From positions 496,001 through 560,000 of the forward strand of contig CAVUKD010000002.1 in NCBI GenBank assembly GCA_963741985.1: a DNA stretch of 64,000 bases, read 5' to 3'. This stretch comes from Cryomorpha sp963741985. GTDB lineage: Bacteria; Bacteroidota; Bacteroidia; Flavobacteriales_D; Cryomorphaceae. Within the stretch, counting starts at the first letter, position 1. Each line of letters starts with the position of its first letter. The notes under the pieces were generated by a model that saw only the letters and a program-made list of their open reading frames with translations, had not been told where the DNA came from and searched no databases. Both the position numbers and the translations under genes were made by a program. Of this stretch, positions 10,295 through 18,648 are shown one piece after another.

Positions 10295-10581
10295 ACGTAC
10301 TTCACGCTTTTCAAAATACGTTCCTTCAATTGCGTCTTTAAAGCCTTGTCTGAAACCAAATCAACTTTTAAGTTTAGGGCTTTTTCAAGCAATTCCTGTA
10401 AATCAAAAAATTGCCATCCCAGAGGCTTGCGAAAGGAAACTAATATATCAATATCCGAGTCTTTGGTCTGCTCATTGCGGGAATAAGAACCAAAATAGCC
10501 TATCCTGTCCACGAAATAATTCTGAATCAGCATTGGTTTAAGTGCCTTGAGCGTACTTTCAATTTCGCTATTGGTTTTCAT
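10291..10581 (-). CDS. mntA: MntA-like minimal nucleotidyltransferase (antitoxin)
   Basis: This 96-residue protein has the minimal nucleotidyltransferase core: IGYFGSYSRNEQTKDSDIDILV gives the GS motif (GSYSR) followed by the D.D metal-binding pair, then a third acidic position in KVDLVS. MntA-type proteins AMPylate and silence a HepT HEPN ribonuclease encoded next to them. Here the hepT-like gene follows directly with a 4-bp overlap, the usual arrangement. The HepT partner is frameshifted. Confidence 0.85.
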   Translation of the reverse strand: MKTNSEIESTLKALKPMLIQNYFVDRIGYFGSYSRNEQTKDSDIDILVSFRKPLGWQFFDLQELLEKALNLKVDLVSDKALKTQLKERILKSVKYV

Positions 10582-10760
10582 ATTTCAAACTTACTAAAAT
10601 TAATTGTCAGGGGGATATAAGGAGTCGGTTTTAAAAATTTGTTGTGGGTATTGAAATTTCCGCTCCAAGACTCAAGCTGTAAGACTCAAACTGGAAGCAA
10701 AGATTTTCAAAAGGATGCGGCACGCCTTTGGGTTTAGACAAAAACTCCAAATTCAATCCT

Positions 10761-11709
10761 CTAAGGATTCCCCTCTTTCTGAGGAATCAAAACAGACGCC
10801 AAAACGCCTCCGCCAAGCGCCACTGCGATCACCCCCAGCGACAACCCATCGGGGATATCAACATGGTGTGAAAAAATCATCTTCAATCCCACAAACGTGA
10901 GAATAATTACCAAACTGTAATTGATAAAACGGAACTTATCCAGCATTTGAGAAATCAGAAAATACATCGACCGCAGCCCGAGAATGGCCAGGATATTGGA
11001 ACTAAATACGATAAAAGGATCGGCTGTAATGGCCAGGATTGCAGGAATGCTGTCGAGCGCAAATAGGATATCGGTCAATTCAATAATTATCAGCGCCATA
11101 AAAAGAGGGGTCGCGATCCAAATTCCCATTCTCCGTATGAAGAAATGATCGCCGTGAATCAGCCCGGTCATCGGTATAAGTTTTCGGATTTTCTTAAACA
11201 AGGATGATTTTTTCGGATTGAAATCTTCCTCATCCGACTTGAGCATCTTAAAAGCCGTATAGATCAGGAAAGCACCGAAAACATATATGATCCAATCGAA
11301 CTTATTGATCAATGCCACTCCAAAAAGGATCATAAGTGCCCGAAAGACAAGGGCACCCAGTATGCCCCAAAACAATACCCGGTGCTGATACAATTTTGGA
11401 ATACTGAAAGACCTGAAAATTACTGCGATCACGAATACGTTATCAATACTCAATGATAATTCGATCAGATAGCCGGTAATGTATTTAAGTACCGCTTTAT
11501 CGGGGGTGAGGCTCGTTGGGTTTTGAAGTAGTCGAATCCGAAAACAGCCACCATATTACACCCGAAAACGCAAAGGCAATGGCAACCCAGACTGAAGTCC
11601 AGATGGCAGCTTCTTTCGTTTTTATAACATGTGCTTTCCGGTTGAAAACGCCTAAATCAAGGGCGAGAAAAAGAAGAATAACACAAATAAAAGCGATCCA
11701 GGGGAGCAT
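10761..11709 (-). CDS. TerC family integral membrane protein (one frameshift)
   Basis: The reading begins at 11709 with MLPWIAFICVILLFLALDLG and VFNRKAHVIKTKEA, the standard TerC N-terminus. It continues in a second frame from about 11500 as AVLKYITGYLIELSLSIDNVF, FWGILGALVFRA and IELTDILFALDSIPAI to the stop at 10761. The ELTD/DS.PA motif is a TerC hallmark. The break falls in a run of five C residues near 11508; four would restore one frame of about 315 residues with 7-8 membrane segments. TerC proteins are linked to metal export and resistance. Upstream codons to 11775 are open but do not look like TerC. Confidence 0.85.
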
Positions 11710-11859
11710 AGGGTATAAGCTTTCAATTTTGAAACACAAACCTACTGTAATTAGTTGTCCGAAATGTGAAATCAATCAGACCTTGAAATTTTAAACCAGT
11801 TGATTTTGCCTTGGAATTAAAAATGGATGTTAAACTTAATTTTAAACTAATTTTGAAAA

Positions 11860-12108
11860 ATGGAACTCTCGACCTCAGACCGACTCGCTATCGAACGAAC
11901 CAAGCTCGCTAACGAACGTACTTTTCTGGCCTATTTCAGATCGGCGATTGTGTTTGCCTCATCCGGATTTGCAATCATTCAGCTGGAGGTGCTTCAAAAA
12001 GTAATGTGGATTGGATATGCCCTGATTATCATCGGTCCTATTCTCCTGTGTATCGGCCTGCTCAGGTTCCTTTCCATTCGCAAAAGAATAGGCCGATACA
12101 ACCGATAG
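11860..12108 (+). CDS. DUF202 family membrane protein
   Basis: An 82-residue protein. It starts with a charged segment (LAIERTKLANERTFLAYFRS), the DUF202/YidH signature that reads ERT.LAW.RT in other members. Two hydrophobic segments follow (about residues 28-45 and 50-70), then a basic tail. The family is of unknown function. It is divergent from the terC-like gene on its left and convergent with the DUF4199 gene on its right. Confidence 0.8.
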   Translation: MELSTSDRLAIERTKLANERTFLAYFRSAIVFASSGFAIIQLEVLQKVMWIGYALIIIGPILLCIGLLRFLSIRKRIGRYNR

Positions 12109-12177
12109 CGCTACCTTCAAGCCTGTAGATTGGAGGTTTTGAGGATTGTATTTCAAATGTTTCCGAAAGCTTTACCC

Positions 12178-12720
12178 TTACGTATTTACAGGTTTTAGCT
12201 CCTTCCTTTTCAAAATAAACGCACTGATAAGCGTCACGATAAGCCCCACCGGCAGTATTTCGACGTAGGTCATCATCGCATTGAAAAATGGATTGTCGTA
12301 CATCGTTTTAAAATTGGCCATTTCCTGCGCCTGCTTCTCTATTTCCATCTGACTCGCCCCGGAAGCTTTTAACGTTTCGAGGGCATCAGCCGAATATTTC
12401 TCCATAAAGTCGGGAATGAAATAGAAGTAATCTACAAGCCATGCGGCAACATATACCGTAGAAGCGATGAGCACGATCAAGCCCCCAATTTTAAATGCTT
12501 TACCAAAGCTGATGACGCCATTGTTGTAGTTGTCGCGATAGTTGCGGATGCCCACAAACACCAGCGAAAACGCCAGTAGCATCGACGCATACCCGATGAG
12601 CATACTGGTGGAATAATCCACCTTCCCCTCGCTGTGGTTCATGTAATTTACCGAAAGGAGCATAAGTGTGGAGACAATAACACCCGCTATGAGTCCGTGT
12701 ATCAAGATATTCTTCTTCAT
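12178..12720 (-). CDS. DUF4199 domain-containing membrane protein
   Basis: 180 residues with four predicted membrane segments: near the N-terminus (IHGLIAGVIVSTLMLLSV), at about 38-58, at about 80-105 and at about 150-170. The loop IRNYRDNYNNGVISFGKAF is characteristic of DUF4199, a family common in Bacteroidota with no assigned function. Just upstream on the same strand is a membrane-bound LuxR-type regulator. The pair may be co-transcribed, although 115 bp separate them. Confidence 0.85.
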   Translation of the reverse strand: MKKNILIHGLIAGVIVSTLMLLSVNYMNHSEGKVDYSTSMLIGYASMLLAFSLVFVGIRNYRDNYNNGVISFGKAFKIGGLIVLIASTVYVAAWLVDYFYFIPDFMEKYSADALETLKASGASQMEIEKQAQEMANFKTMYDNPFFNAMMTYVEILPVGLIVTLISAFILKRKELKPVNT

Positions 12721-12835
12721 TCTTTTTGGTTTTTGATGTTCATGGCAAAAGTGCGGATTGCCGGGAATTCTCCACTCATACTTTCGGCTATTTTTACGGT
12801 ATTGGTTGTATTTTCATACAAAAGTACCAGTCGGT

Positions 12836-13315
12836 TTACGGTATCAGGCTATACTTCCTGGCTTTTTCGACAGCTTGGGTACGTCTCTTCACATCCAGTT
12901 TGCCAAAGAGATTCTGATTGTGTGACTTTACGGTACTCACCGATATACATAGTCGCTGCGCAATTTCGTGATTGCTCAGCCCCGAAGCGATGAGCGTGAG
13001 CACCTCCAATTCTTTTCTGCTGAGTTCAAGCTGCTCGGCAAACGCTTTATTGAAAACAAAATCTTCTCCCTTGCCTACATAAACTTCCTTTTCCACCACC
13101 ACCGTTTCCACTTTTGGTTTTGATAATTTTCGCGCAAGCCAAACACCCAAACCGGTAAATAATACGGCAATAATGCCAATATATATCTCGTAGGAGTGTG
13201 TGAAAATAATGAAGCGAAGTTCGAGCCATCGGAGAAAAAACAGCAGAAAGGCCAGGCTGACGCTGTACATCAGAATGGCTTTATATCTTTTCAGAAAGGA
13301 TGTGGGCTGTGGCAT
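12836..13315 (-). CDS. Membrane-anchored LuxR-family transcriptional regulator
   Basis: 159 residues. Two membrane segments near the N-terminus (about 13-32 and 40-61) and a short linker (KPKVETVVVEKEVYVGK) lead to a C-terminal LuxR-type helix-turn-helix (about 97-155): LSRKELEVLTLIASGLSNHE, then STVKSHNQNLFGKLDV. There is no receiver domain. Such short membrane-tethered LuxR proteins are common in Bacteroidota beside DUF4199 genes. The signal sensed is unknown. Confidence 0.85.
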   Translation of the reverse strand: MPQPTSFLKRYKAILMYSVSLAFLLFFLRWLELRFIIFTHSYEIYIGIIAVLFTGLGVWLARKLSKPKVETVVVEKEVYVGKGEDFVFNKAFAEQLELSRKELEVLTLIASGLSNHEIAQRLCISVSTVKSHNQNLFGKLDVKRRTQAVEKARKYSLIP

Positions 13316-13698
13316 TGGTCAAATATCATAAATTTTCGGTTGGTGTGAAAGGAGGCAGGCAGCTTTACAAACGTAAAAACGGCAAGGCGGAAAAGAAAGA
13401 ATCCAAGCCGTTGTGGAGGGATTTTTGAGCAAAGATGCGCCCTTCATCTCCTCCTTCTACATGCAAACTGCTCAAACTCCCGTTCGATTCACTTTTCAAT
13501 GCAGCATTCTGATGCCCCGGCATTACTCCTTGCAGTCGTGAGGTCGTTTCACTTAGTTGTGTGAAATGTTTTTTGTGCGCGTAGCGAATCAAACCACAAA
13601 ACACACAATCCATCGTTCAAACTTCCCCGCCAACCGCGCGAATCGGATCTTCAAAAAACCCCTAACATTGTCCGTAAGGACCAATTAAGCTCACGGAT
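13316..13698. other. Intergenic, no gene seen
   Basis: A gap of 383 bases between divergent genes. A minus-strand open frame at 13365-13613 has unnatural composition and no family resemblance, so I do not call it. Promoters for both flanking genes should lie here, but I could not define them. Confidence 0.4.
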
Positions 13699-14184
13699 AT
13701 GAAAATCAAAGTATTCAAGATTCGCATTGCAGAGAAATTTGTAGAGAAAGATCAGAATCAGTTGAATCGTTTCCTGGCCGGAGTGGATGTCAAAAAAACA
13801 GAGACATCACTCGTTGAAGGTGAAGAGATTTTCTGGTCGATCCTGGTTCACTATACCAACAAGTCCAAAACGAAGGAAGGCACCTCCACCGGCCGATCGC
13901 CTGGCAGACCGAAGGGCACAGGCAAATCAAAACCTGTGAAAGTCGTGGGCGGAGCACTCACCAATTATGAGCAAAAAATGCTCAAGACGCTAAAGAACTG
14001 GCGCCGTAAGAAAGCCAAAGAATTGGATGAACCTTCTTTTATGATCCTCTGGGATCAACACCTGAGGAAACTCGTACAGGCCAAACCCTCCACCCGGCAA
14101 GAACTCCGCGAGATCGATGGATTTACGGAGCACAAGCTCGAGAAGTACGGCGATGAGGTATTGGGGATCTTGGAGGGGTTTTGA
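13699..14184 (+). CDS. Small HRDC-domain protein (full-length member of a local family)
   Basis: 161 residues in three parts. Residues 1-55 form a small N-terminal domain (MKIKVFKIRIAEKFVEKDQN) with alternating strand and helix character. Residues 56-92 are a basic, Pro/Gly/Lys-rich linker (GRSPGRPKGTGKSKP, AT-hook-like). Residues 93-161 are an HRDC domain (LWDQHLRKLVQ, ELREIDGFTEHKLEKYGDEV), the nucleic-acid-binding module found at the C-terminus of RecQ and RNase D. There is no catalytic domain, so it is probably a DNA- or RNA-binding accessory protein. Partial copies occur at 15986-16243 (HRDC), 23054-23242 (N-terminal domain) and 26955-27179 (HRDC). Confidence 0.8.
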   Translation: MKIKVFKIRIAEKFVEKDQNQLNRFLAGVDVKKTETSLVEGEEIFWSILVHYTNKSKTKEGTSTGRSPGRPKGTGKSKPVKVVGGALTNYEQKMLKTLKNWRRKKAKELDEPSFMILWDQHLRKLVQAKPSTRQELREIDGFTEHKLEKYGDEVLGILEGF

Positions 14185-14229
14185 GAGTGGCATCAATCTT
14201 TGTCGAATAATCCTCTCCGATTGAAATTC

Positions 14230-14580
14230 TCAATCCGGATATGCTATCCGAACAGCTCTTTTAGCCAATTGCTTTGATATTCCTCTTGTGATATTTCCTT
14301 TGATTAAAGAATGTGCAGAATTATCAGGTAGCGGATCATAAACATTTTCCAAACCGAGTGACGTAGTAAATTCGGCCTCCAGAGCGAAAAGCCTGAAACG
14401 GCTTCTGTCTTCAATAGCTTTTGGGTATGTTGTTAGTCTTTCGACGTCAACAGAAAGACCATCCTCACCTTTTTTCAAACTAAAACTTGCAGAGGAAGGT
14501 GTTCCATCTGGCTTGATAAAAGTGGGATGCAAGTACTGAACTCTTCTCAATAACCTATCTTCATCATGGATTACTTCCAT
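14230..14580 (-). CDS. Hypothetical protein, third gene of a TIGR04255 module
   Basis: 116 residues, family not recognised. It starts MEVIHDEDRLLRRVQYLHPT and contains GTPSSASFSLKKGEDGLSVDV. It is mixed alpha/beta with no signal peptide or membrane segment. The gene ends a minus-strand set of three: the stop of the preceding gene (14593) is 12 bp upstream of this start. The tight spacing implies one transcript with the two genes above. Confidence 0.65.
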   Translation of the reverse strand: MEVIHDEDRLLRRVQYLHPTFIKPDGTPSSASFSLKKGEDGLSVDVERLTTYPKAIEDRSRFRLFALEAEFTTSLGLENVYDPLPDNSAHSLIKGNITRGISKQLAKRAVRIAYPD

Positions 14581-14592
14581 TTATCAAAAAAG

Positions 14593-15054
14593 TTATGGAT
14601 TGAAAAATTGAATTAACCGACGAAAATCTTCGCTAAGGTTACTTTCAAGTACTACTTCATCGTTTTCGAAAAGGATAATCTCATTTGAACCATCAGCTAA
14701 GAAATAAAGCTCGGCAGCGCGTGTACCATTCTTAAACTCAATCATCACCTCTCCGTTTACACCCGGGGCTAAGAAATAAAATGGCAATGCGAGAGAATGA
14801 TTTTTTATTAAAAAAAATAGAGCATTGTGTATGGCTACTGGTGAAGGGGCATCTGCATGATAACTATCCCAATTAGGCAAGAGCTCATTCAGGCGACTTA
14901 GCTTTTGAATCATTTCAGAAACGACATCCGAGAAACCACTTGCCTTGCTGAAGTAGATACTCGAATCATGACGGAGCGAAGGAGAACGCTTTATCTCGGA
15001 CGATCTGGTTGACTGGCCATATACTGCCACAGGTTCATTTACTAAAGCTTCCAT
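14593..15054 (-). CDS. Hypothetical protein, second gene of a TIGR04255 module
   Basis: 153 residues from the ATG at 15054 (MEALVNEPVAVYGQS). It contains LLPNWDSYHADAPSPVAI, a motif seen in small proteins of unknown function that carry an NWDSY-type signature, followed by GVNGEVMIEF and LYFLADGSNEIILFE, which suggest a beta-rich C-terminal half. The start overlaps the end of the TIGR04255 gene by 20 bp, so the two are translationally linked. Function unknown. Confidence 0.65.
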   Translation of the reverse strand: MEALVNEPVAVYGQSTRSSEIKRSPSLRHDSSIYFSKASGFSDVVSEMIQKLSRLNELLPNWDSYHADAPSPVAIHNALFFLIKNHSLALPFYFLAPGVNGEVMIEFKNGTRAAELYFLADGSNEIILFENDEVVLESNLSEDFRRLIQFFNP

Positions 15055-15778
15055 AGAATTCCTTTTTACAAATTTCTTTGAATAGTGGAGAGGTAATATC
15101 ATGGGCTTTATGGAGCCAGGGTATCACCTCTTTTTCTGTAATATTTCCTTGTATAGAAACAGCGATTTGCCAAATAAAAATATCTTCTTTCTTATCGTTT
15201 TGCCCGCTGCTAAAATTAAGGTTTAGAAAACCAAGCTCATTTAAATTAAAAGATTGCTCAAAATTCAAACCTGCAAGCTCACCCCGGGCATCGAAATCAT
15301 TATTAAAATGAAAATTTATATGCTCGCTTACGAATTCGCTCCAATTAGAAAAACCATAATCTTCCACCCGAACCACATCGATATACCGCAACGAAAGAGA
15401 TTGAAAACTCAACTGATTGTAGCTTTTCTTCAATGCCGACAATGCCGTTTCGATATTGGGCAAATACGTTCGCTCCCATTCATAATTTTGATCTGTATCA
15501 TTCACAGTAGCAATGCCCGGACCCAATTGCACAACCGGCCATTGTTTTTCAGCTTGCCAAAATTGATGCAACGTTTGATAATTAAGCATTCGGTGAGGAA
15601 CTTCAATCGGAATCTTGGATACATGAAATGGAAAAGAGTCTTTTAAGGCTCTCTGAAATATGCCAAGCGCGAATTCATATTGGGTGTCCACCAAATTTCG
15701 ACTCGATGCATCCGGCTGCAATGGCCAGCACATTTCAAAAATAGCTTCTTTTAAAGGTGCTTTGGGTAATTTTCTCAT
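15035..15778 (-). CDS. TIGR04255 family protein
   Basis: 247 residues with the family layout: an N-terminal LPKAPLKEAIFEMCW, then WPVVQLGPGIATVND, YLPNIETALSAL and the central LRYIDVV. TIGR04255 proteins are of unknown function, often encoded in accessory regions beside one or two short orphan genes. Here it is the first gene of a compact three-gene minus-strand set that ends at 14230. No nuclease or NTPase motif is visible. Confidence 0.75.
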   Translation of the reverse strand: MRKLPKAPLKEAIFEMCWPLQPDASSRNLVDTQYEFALGIFQRALKDSFPFHVSKIPIEVPHRMLNYQTLHQFWQAEKQWPVVQLGPGIATVNDTDQNYEWERTYLPNIETALSALKKSYNQLSFQSLSLRYIDVVRVEDYGFSNWSEFVSEHINFHFNNDFDARGELAGLNFEQSFNLNELGFLNLNFSSGQNDKKEDIFIWQIAVSIQGNITEKEVIPWLHKAHDITSPLFKEICKKEFYGSFSK

Positions 15779-15985
15779 TTCAATACAGCTAATCTATAAA
15801 TCATTTTTATTATATCCATCTTTTTCAACAATATAAGTCACGCTTGTGTGGCAATGCAAGTCATAATTCTTCTTAAAACAGAATTCCCTTCGCAGGGAAA
15901 TTGATGCTCACCAGGTTGAAAATACAGCAAAATAAGTGAATATCTTGCTGGTAAAGTACATCTGGATATTCAGGCCTCTCTCAAA

Positions 15986-16243
15986 TCTTGGCGCCGCAAG
16001 AAAGCCAAAGAAGTGGACGAACCTTCTTTTATGATCCTCTGGGATCAACACCTCAGGAAACTCGTGCAGGCCAAACCCTCCACCCGGCAAGAACTCCGCG
16101 AGATCGATGGATTTACGGAGCACAAGCTCGAGAAGTACGGCGATGAAGTACTGACGAAATCAGAGATTTGTCAGTATCGTAGATGTTGGGGATTTTGGAG
16201 GGGTTTTAAGCCCAAATTGTCTTACACACGATTTATAAAATAG
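15986..16243 (+). pseudogene. Duplicated HRDC-domain fragment interrupted by a palindromic element
   Basis: The DNA from 15986 nearly repeats 14003-14160 of the intact HRDC gene, with the same residues SFMILWDQHLRKLVQAKP and REIDGFTEHKLEKYGDEV and few synonymous changes. The N-terminal domain and linker are absent and there is no proper start codon. At the position of GDEVLGILEGF a 35-bp insertion (about 16149-16183), which contains a 28-bp hairpin, shifts the frame. The original ending TTGGGGATTTTGGAGGGG is still visible after it. Confidence 0.8.
16149..16176. repeat. Palindromic mini-element, copy 1 (inside the HRDC fragment)
   Basis: Arms TACTGACGAAATC and GATTTGTCAGTA around AGA; the arms pair apart from one bulged G. 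The same sequence recurs at 47579-47606 (last bases changed) and 59994-60021. Comparison with the uninterrupted HRDC copies shows that DNA was inserted here. Confidence 0.85.
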
Positions 16244-16282
16244 ACGGGATGGACACGATAAAAAAATATGATAAGATGTCGC

Positions 16283-16739
16283 TTAGGAATTCTTTAGTTT
16301 CTTATTGAAGACGCGGTGATATTGTAACCTTTCAGCTCCGAAGTTGATAAGTAAACCGTCGGCAATGTGGTATGCTTCGCAGTAATTAATAGCCTGAGCT
16401 TTATGAGCCCCTTCAAGATTTACGACAGCTTTTATTTCCAGCATCACCTTTTCTTCTACAAAGAAGTCAACTCTTCGCGTTCCGATATTTTTGCCTTTGT
16501 ACTCCAACCCCATTACCATTTCTCGCTGGTATGAAATGTTTTGAATCTCGAATTCTATAGCTAAGGCGCGTTGGTAAATAACTTCTTGAACTGCGAAGCA
16601 TTCACGAATTCAAATAAAAACAATTAAATGCATGAGTAAAGCCATTACCCAATTGATTATGCACCTCCATCGCACAACCTATTATCGTATGCGTTAGTTT
16701 GTTTATTTCTTCGTTATCCATTTCCGTATAGGATTTCAT
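16283..16739 (-). pseudogene. GxxExxY protein, disrupted by a 49-bp insertion
   Basis: From the ATG at 16739 the protein reads KLTHTIIGCAMEVHNQLGNGF, which contains the GxxxEVHNxLGxGF opening of the GxxExxY (TIGR04256) family. It then runs to a stop. The expected continuation (QEVIYQRALAIEFE, then GLEYKGKNIGTRRVDFFVEE and MLEIKAV) resumes after 49 extra bases in another frame and runs to the stop at 16283. The family has a PD-(D/E)XK-like fold signature (D-F, then E-I-K, both visible) and unknown function. The inserted DNA is AT-rich, bounded by ACTCATGCATTT and TTCGCAGTT, and lacks the hairpin found in the HRDC fragment. Confidence 0.75.
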
Positions 16740-16858
16740 AAGATGCTAAGGATGAACAAGATAAAGAGAAGTAGGATATACAGGATGATTGTATCTTTTT
16801 CATCATCTTTTTATCTTGTCTATCCTGATATCTTACAAATCGTGTATATCTTGCCCCT

Positions 16859-17032
16859 ATGAAACTCAAAAGTATTTTTGGCGCGGTGCTCACCGTGATC
16901 GGCGTGGCCGGATTGATATACGGTGCGGTACTTTATGTAAATGATTCAGGATCGCTGCGCGCGCTGCTGGTATATGGTATATTGGGATTGATCTTTTTCC
17001 TGTCGGGGATTAAGTTGATACGGGGGTTGTGA
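16859..17032 (+). CDS. Small membrane protein, copy 1 (57 residues)
   Basis: MKLKSIFGAVLTVIGVAGLI is followed by YGAVLYVNDSGSLRALLVYG and a second hydrophobic segment ending GIKLIRGL. There are two membrane helices joined by a short polar loop with VNDSGS. A nearly identical second copy lies at 23290-23463. The bases just before both start codons (ATCTTGCCCCT) are the same, so the leader was duplicated too. Function unknown; conservation between the copies, with changes mostly in the first helix, supports real coding. Confidence 0.7.
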   Translation: MKLKSIFGAVLTVIGVAGLIYGAVLYVNDSGSLRALLVYGILGLIFFLSGIKLIRGL

Positions 17033-17096
17033 GGGGGTGCGCGGATAGAGCTGAATAAACGGCGTTTCTTAGTATGAAATGATAGGTGATATCTTC

Positions 17097-17543
17097 TTAT
17101 TTCAAACTTTGCTTTTGCTTCTTTCGAAATAAATCTGCTATATCAACTGCCGGTAATAAATAGCCACCCATCGGGCCTATATTACTGGTCTGGAACATGA
17201 CATTTCGCAAATTATTAATCATCATATTCAGCGTACTGAAATATTTCAAATTGTAAACAACACCTTTTTCGAGATCATTATCTTGTAATCTGAATACGCC
17301 TAGCGCTTCTGCCTTTAGCCTATATCCTACTTTTGGCTGCTTCAAATTATTCACTTCGATTTTGACCATAACTTGAATGAAGTCCTCGTCTTTCTTTTCA
17401 AAATGATTAAAGTCTATCTGTACAGAATAAGTACGGAAGAGCTCAAGCACATCAACCTCTTCAGCTTTGGGTAAAATAAATTCATAAGTGCTTTTCAGCA
17501 ACTCAAACTTTTCAATATCAAGAGGTGAGAATTTTGCTTTCAT
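17097..17543 (-). CDS. SecB-like chaperone of a toxin-antitoxin-chaperone module
   Basis: 148 residues. The C-terminal part (YFSTLNMMINNLRNVMFQTS, then GPMGGYLLPAVDIADLF) matches the end of SecB-like proteins, where a Leu-Pro-Pro/Ala-hydrophobic-Asp motif precedes the terminal helix. The start overlaps the end of the HTH antitoxin gene by 4 bp (ATGA). In TAC systems a SecB-like chaperone binds and folds the antitoxin and so controls the toxin. The gene order toxin, antitoxin, chaperone is the standard one. The match is by motif and context, not by search. Confidence 0.7.
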   Translation of the reverse strand: MKAKFSPLDIEKFELLKSTYEFILPKAEEVDVLELFRTYSVQIDFNHFEKKDEDFIQVMVKIEVNNLKQPKVGYRLKAEALGVFRLQDNDLEKGVVYNLKYFSTLNMMINNLRNVMFQTSNIGPMGGYLLPAVDIADLFRKKQKQSLK

Positions 17544-17959
17544 ACAGCCAGAGCGTAGTCCTTATCCACCACTGAAAAAATATGATCAAAATTTTCAGCT
17601 TGTGAATTATGAGTGTGGTAAACCTGTGTATTACTCCATTTCCTATGATAATCCATTAATTCTTCTTCAAGGATTCCCTGAATCTCTTCACCCGTATGAA
17701 TCTTGAATGAAATAGACAGCTCCTTCTGCATTTTAGCCAACATAGTCCAACTTGGCTTTCTGTCGCCACTTAACAATTGTGTAATGAAAGAAGCCGAAGT
17801 CCCTACCTTTTTAGCCAGTTCCTTTTTAGACATACCTTGATCCTTTCTGGCTTTATCAATCCGACTTAAGAATTGAAATGCCAGTATTAAACCATCTTGT
17901 TCGATTTGCTCTTCGGGTGATAATTCGAGCATTTTATCCCATTCTGATTTTAAACTCAT
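17540..17959 (-). CDS. HigA-like HTH antitoxin with C-terminal extension
   Basis: 139 residues. A Xre-type helix-turn-helix occupies about residues 35-90 (MSKKELAKKVGTSASFITQL, then SGDRKPSWTMLAKM). A tail of about 45 residues rich in aromatic side chains follows (EELMDYHRKWSNTQVYHTHN). In TAC antitoxins such a C-terminal extension is the chaperone-addiction region recognised by the SecB-like protein, so this tail is the likely binding site here (inference). The gene starts 1 bp after the toxin stop and overlaps the chaperone gene by 4 bp. Confidence 0.8.
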   Translation of the reverse strand: MSLKSEWDKMLELSPEEQIEQDGLILAFQFLSRIDKARKDQGMSKKELAKKVGTSASFITQLLSGDRKPSWTMLAKMQKELSISFKIHTGEEIQGILEEELMDYHRKWSNTQVYHTHNSQAENFDHIFSVVDKDYALAV

Positions 17960-17960
17960 T

Positions 17961-18374
17961 TTATTCTTTTTTTAAGTGGTAGGTATAGGAAGCAACTCTC
18001 CTGATTATGCTTTTTTCTTTGCCGGTTAACTTCGCAGACTTTTTCTTCTCCAATAGTTCTGACGCTATGATAACAAATACTTTTTTGCCTTGTTCGGTAT
18101 ATTGCTGACAATAAATCCGTGGATTTCTCTTGCCTTTGAAAAGTTTTATCGCAGTGACATGCTCGCAACCCGCTTCAAAATTTTCTTTATCATATAAATC
18201 TGTTGGAATCTCATGTGGATGTTCTAATAGTACTTCTAAAACGTAATTAAACTTCTTAATATTTGCTCTCTCCGCTTTTATGTACTGCATTAAAGCATTT
18301 GAATTTTGCTCATCTATATAAAATTCACGCTTACCGTCTTTCGATACTTTGTATAAGACTGCATTTCGTTTCAT
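17961..18374 (-). CDS. Putative toxin of the TAC module
   Basis: 137 residues from the ATG at 18374 (MKRNAVLYKVSKDGKREFYI). The centre and end (CEHVTAIKLFKGKRNPRIYC, KVFVIIASELLEKKKSAKLT) are basic and strand-rich, as expected of a RelE/HigB-type ribonuclease. I could not match a specific family with certainty. Its role is assigned mainly from being the first gene before an HTH antitoxin and a SecB-like chaperone, with essentially no gaps. A TTG start 15 bp upstream is possible but less likely. Confidence 0.65.
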   Translation of the reverse strand: MKRNAVLYKVSKDGKREFYIDEQNSNALMQYIKAERANIKKFNYVLEVLLEHPHEIPTDLYDKENFEAGCEHVTAIKLFKGKRNPRIYCQQYTEQGKKVFVIIASELLEKKKSAKLTGKEKSIIRRVASYTYHLKKE

Positions 18375-18648
18375 GGCAAAATTAAGCAATAAGTTAATTT
18401 AAATCAAATAAAAGAGGTGTTAATAATTTCTCAAAGTCGATAAAATAAAGATGAATTCATATTTATCGTCGATCAATACCAAACAGTTGAATGGATAAAT
18501 ACTAAAACGAAAAGTAGGGAATTTTTTTAATAGTTTGCCTCGACCCTTCCTCCTCATAAAACTTCTCTCTCTACCTAAATCCCTATTCGCAATTTAAAAA
18601 CGGTCATTGCTTTTCTGCGAAATTCAATTGCCTATTGCCTATTGCCTA

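Noticed and set aside
13365..13613. Minus-strand 82-codon frame
   Set aside because: No start context, family resemblance or sensible composition.
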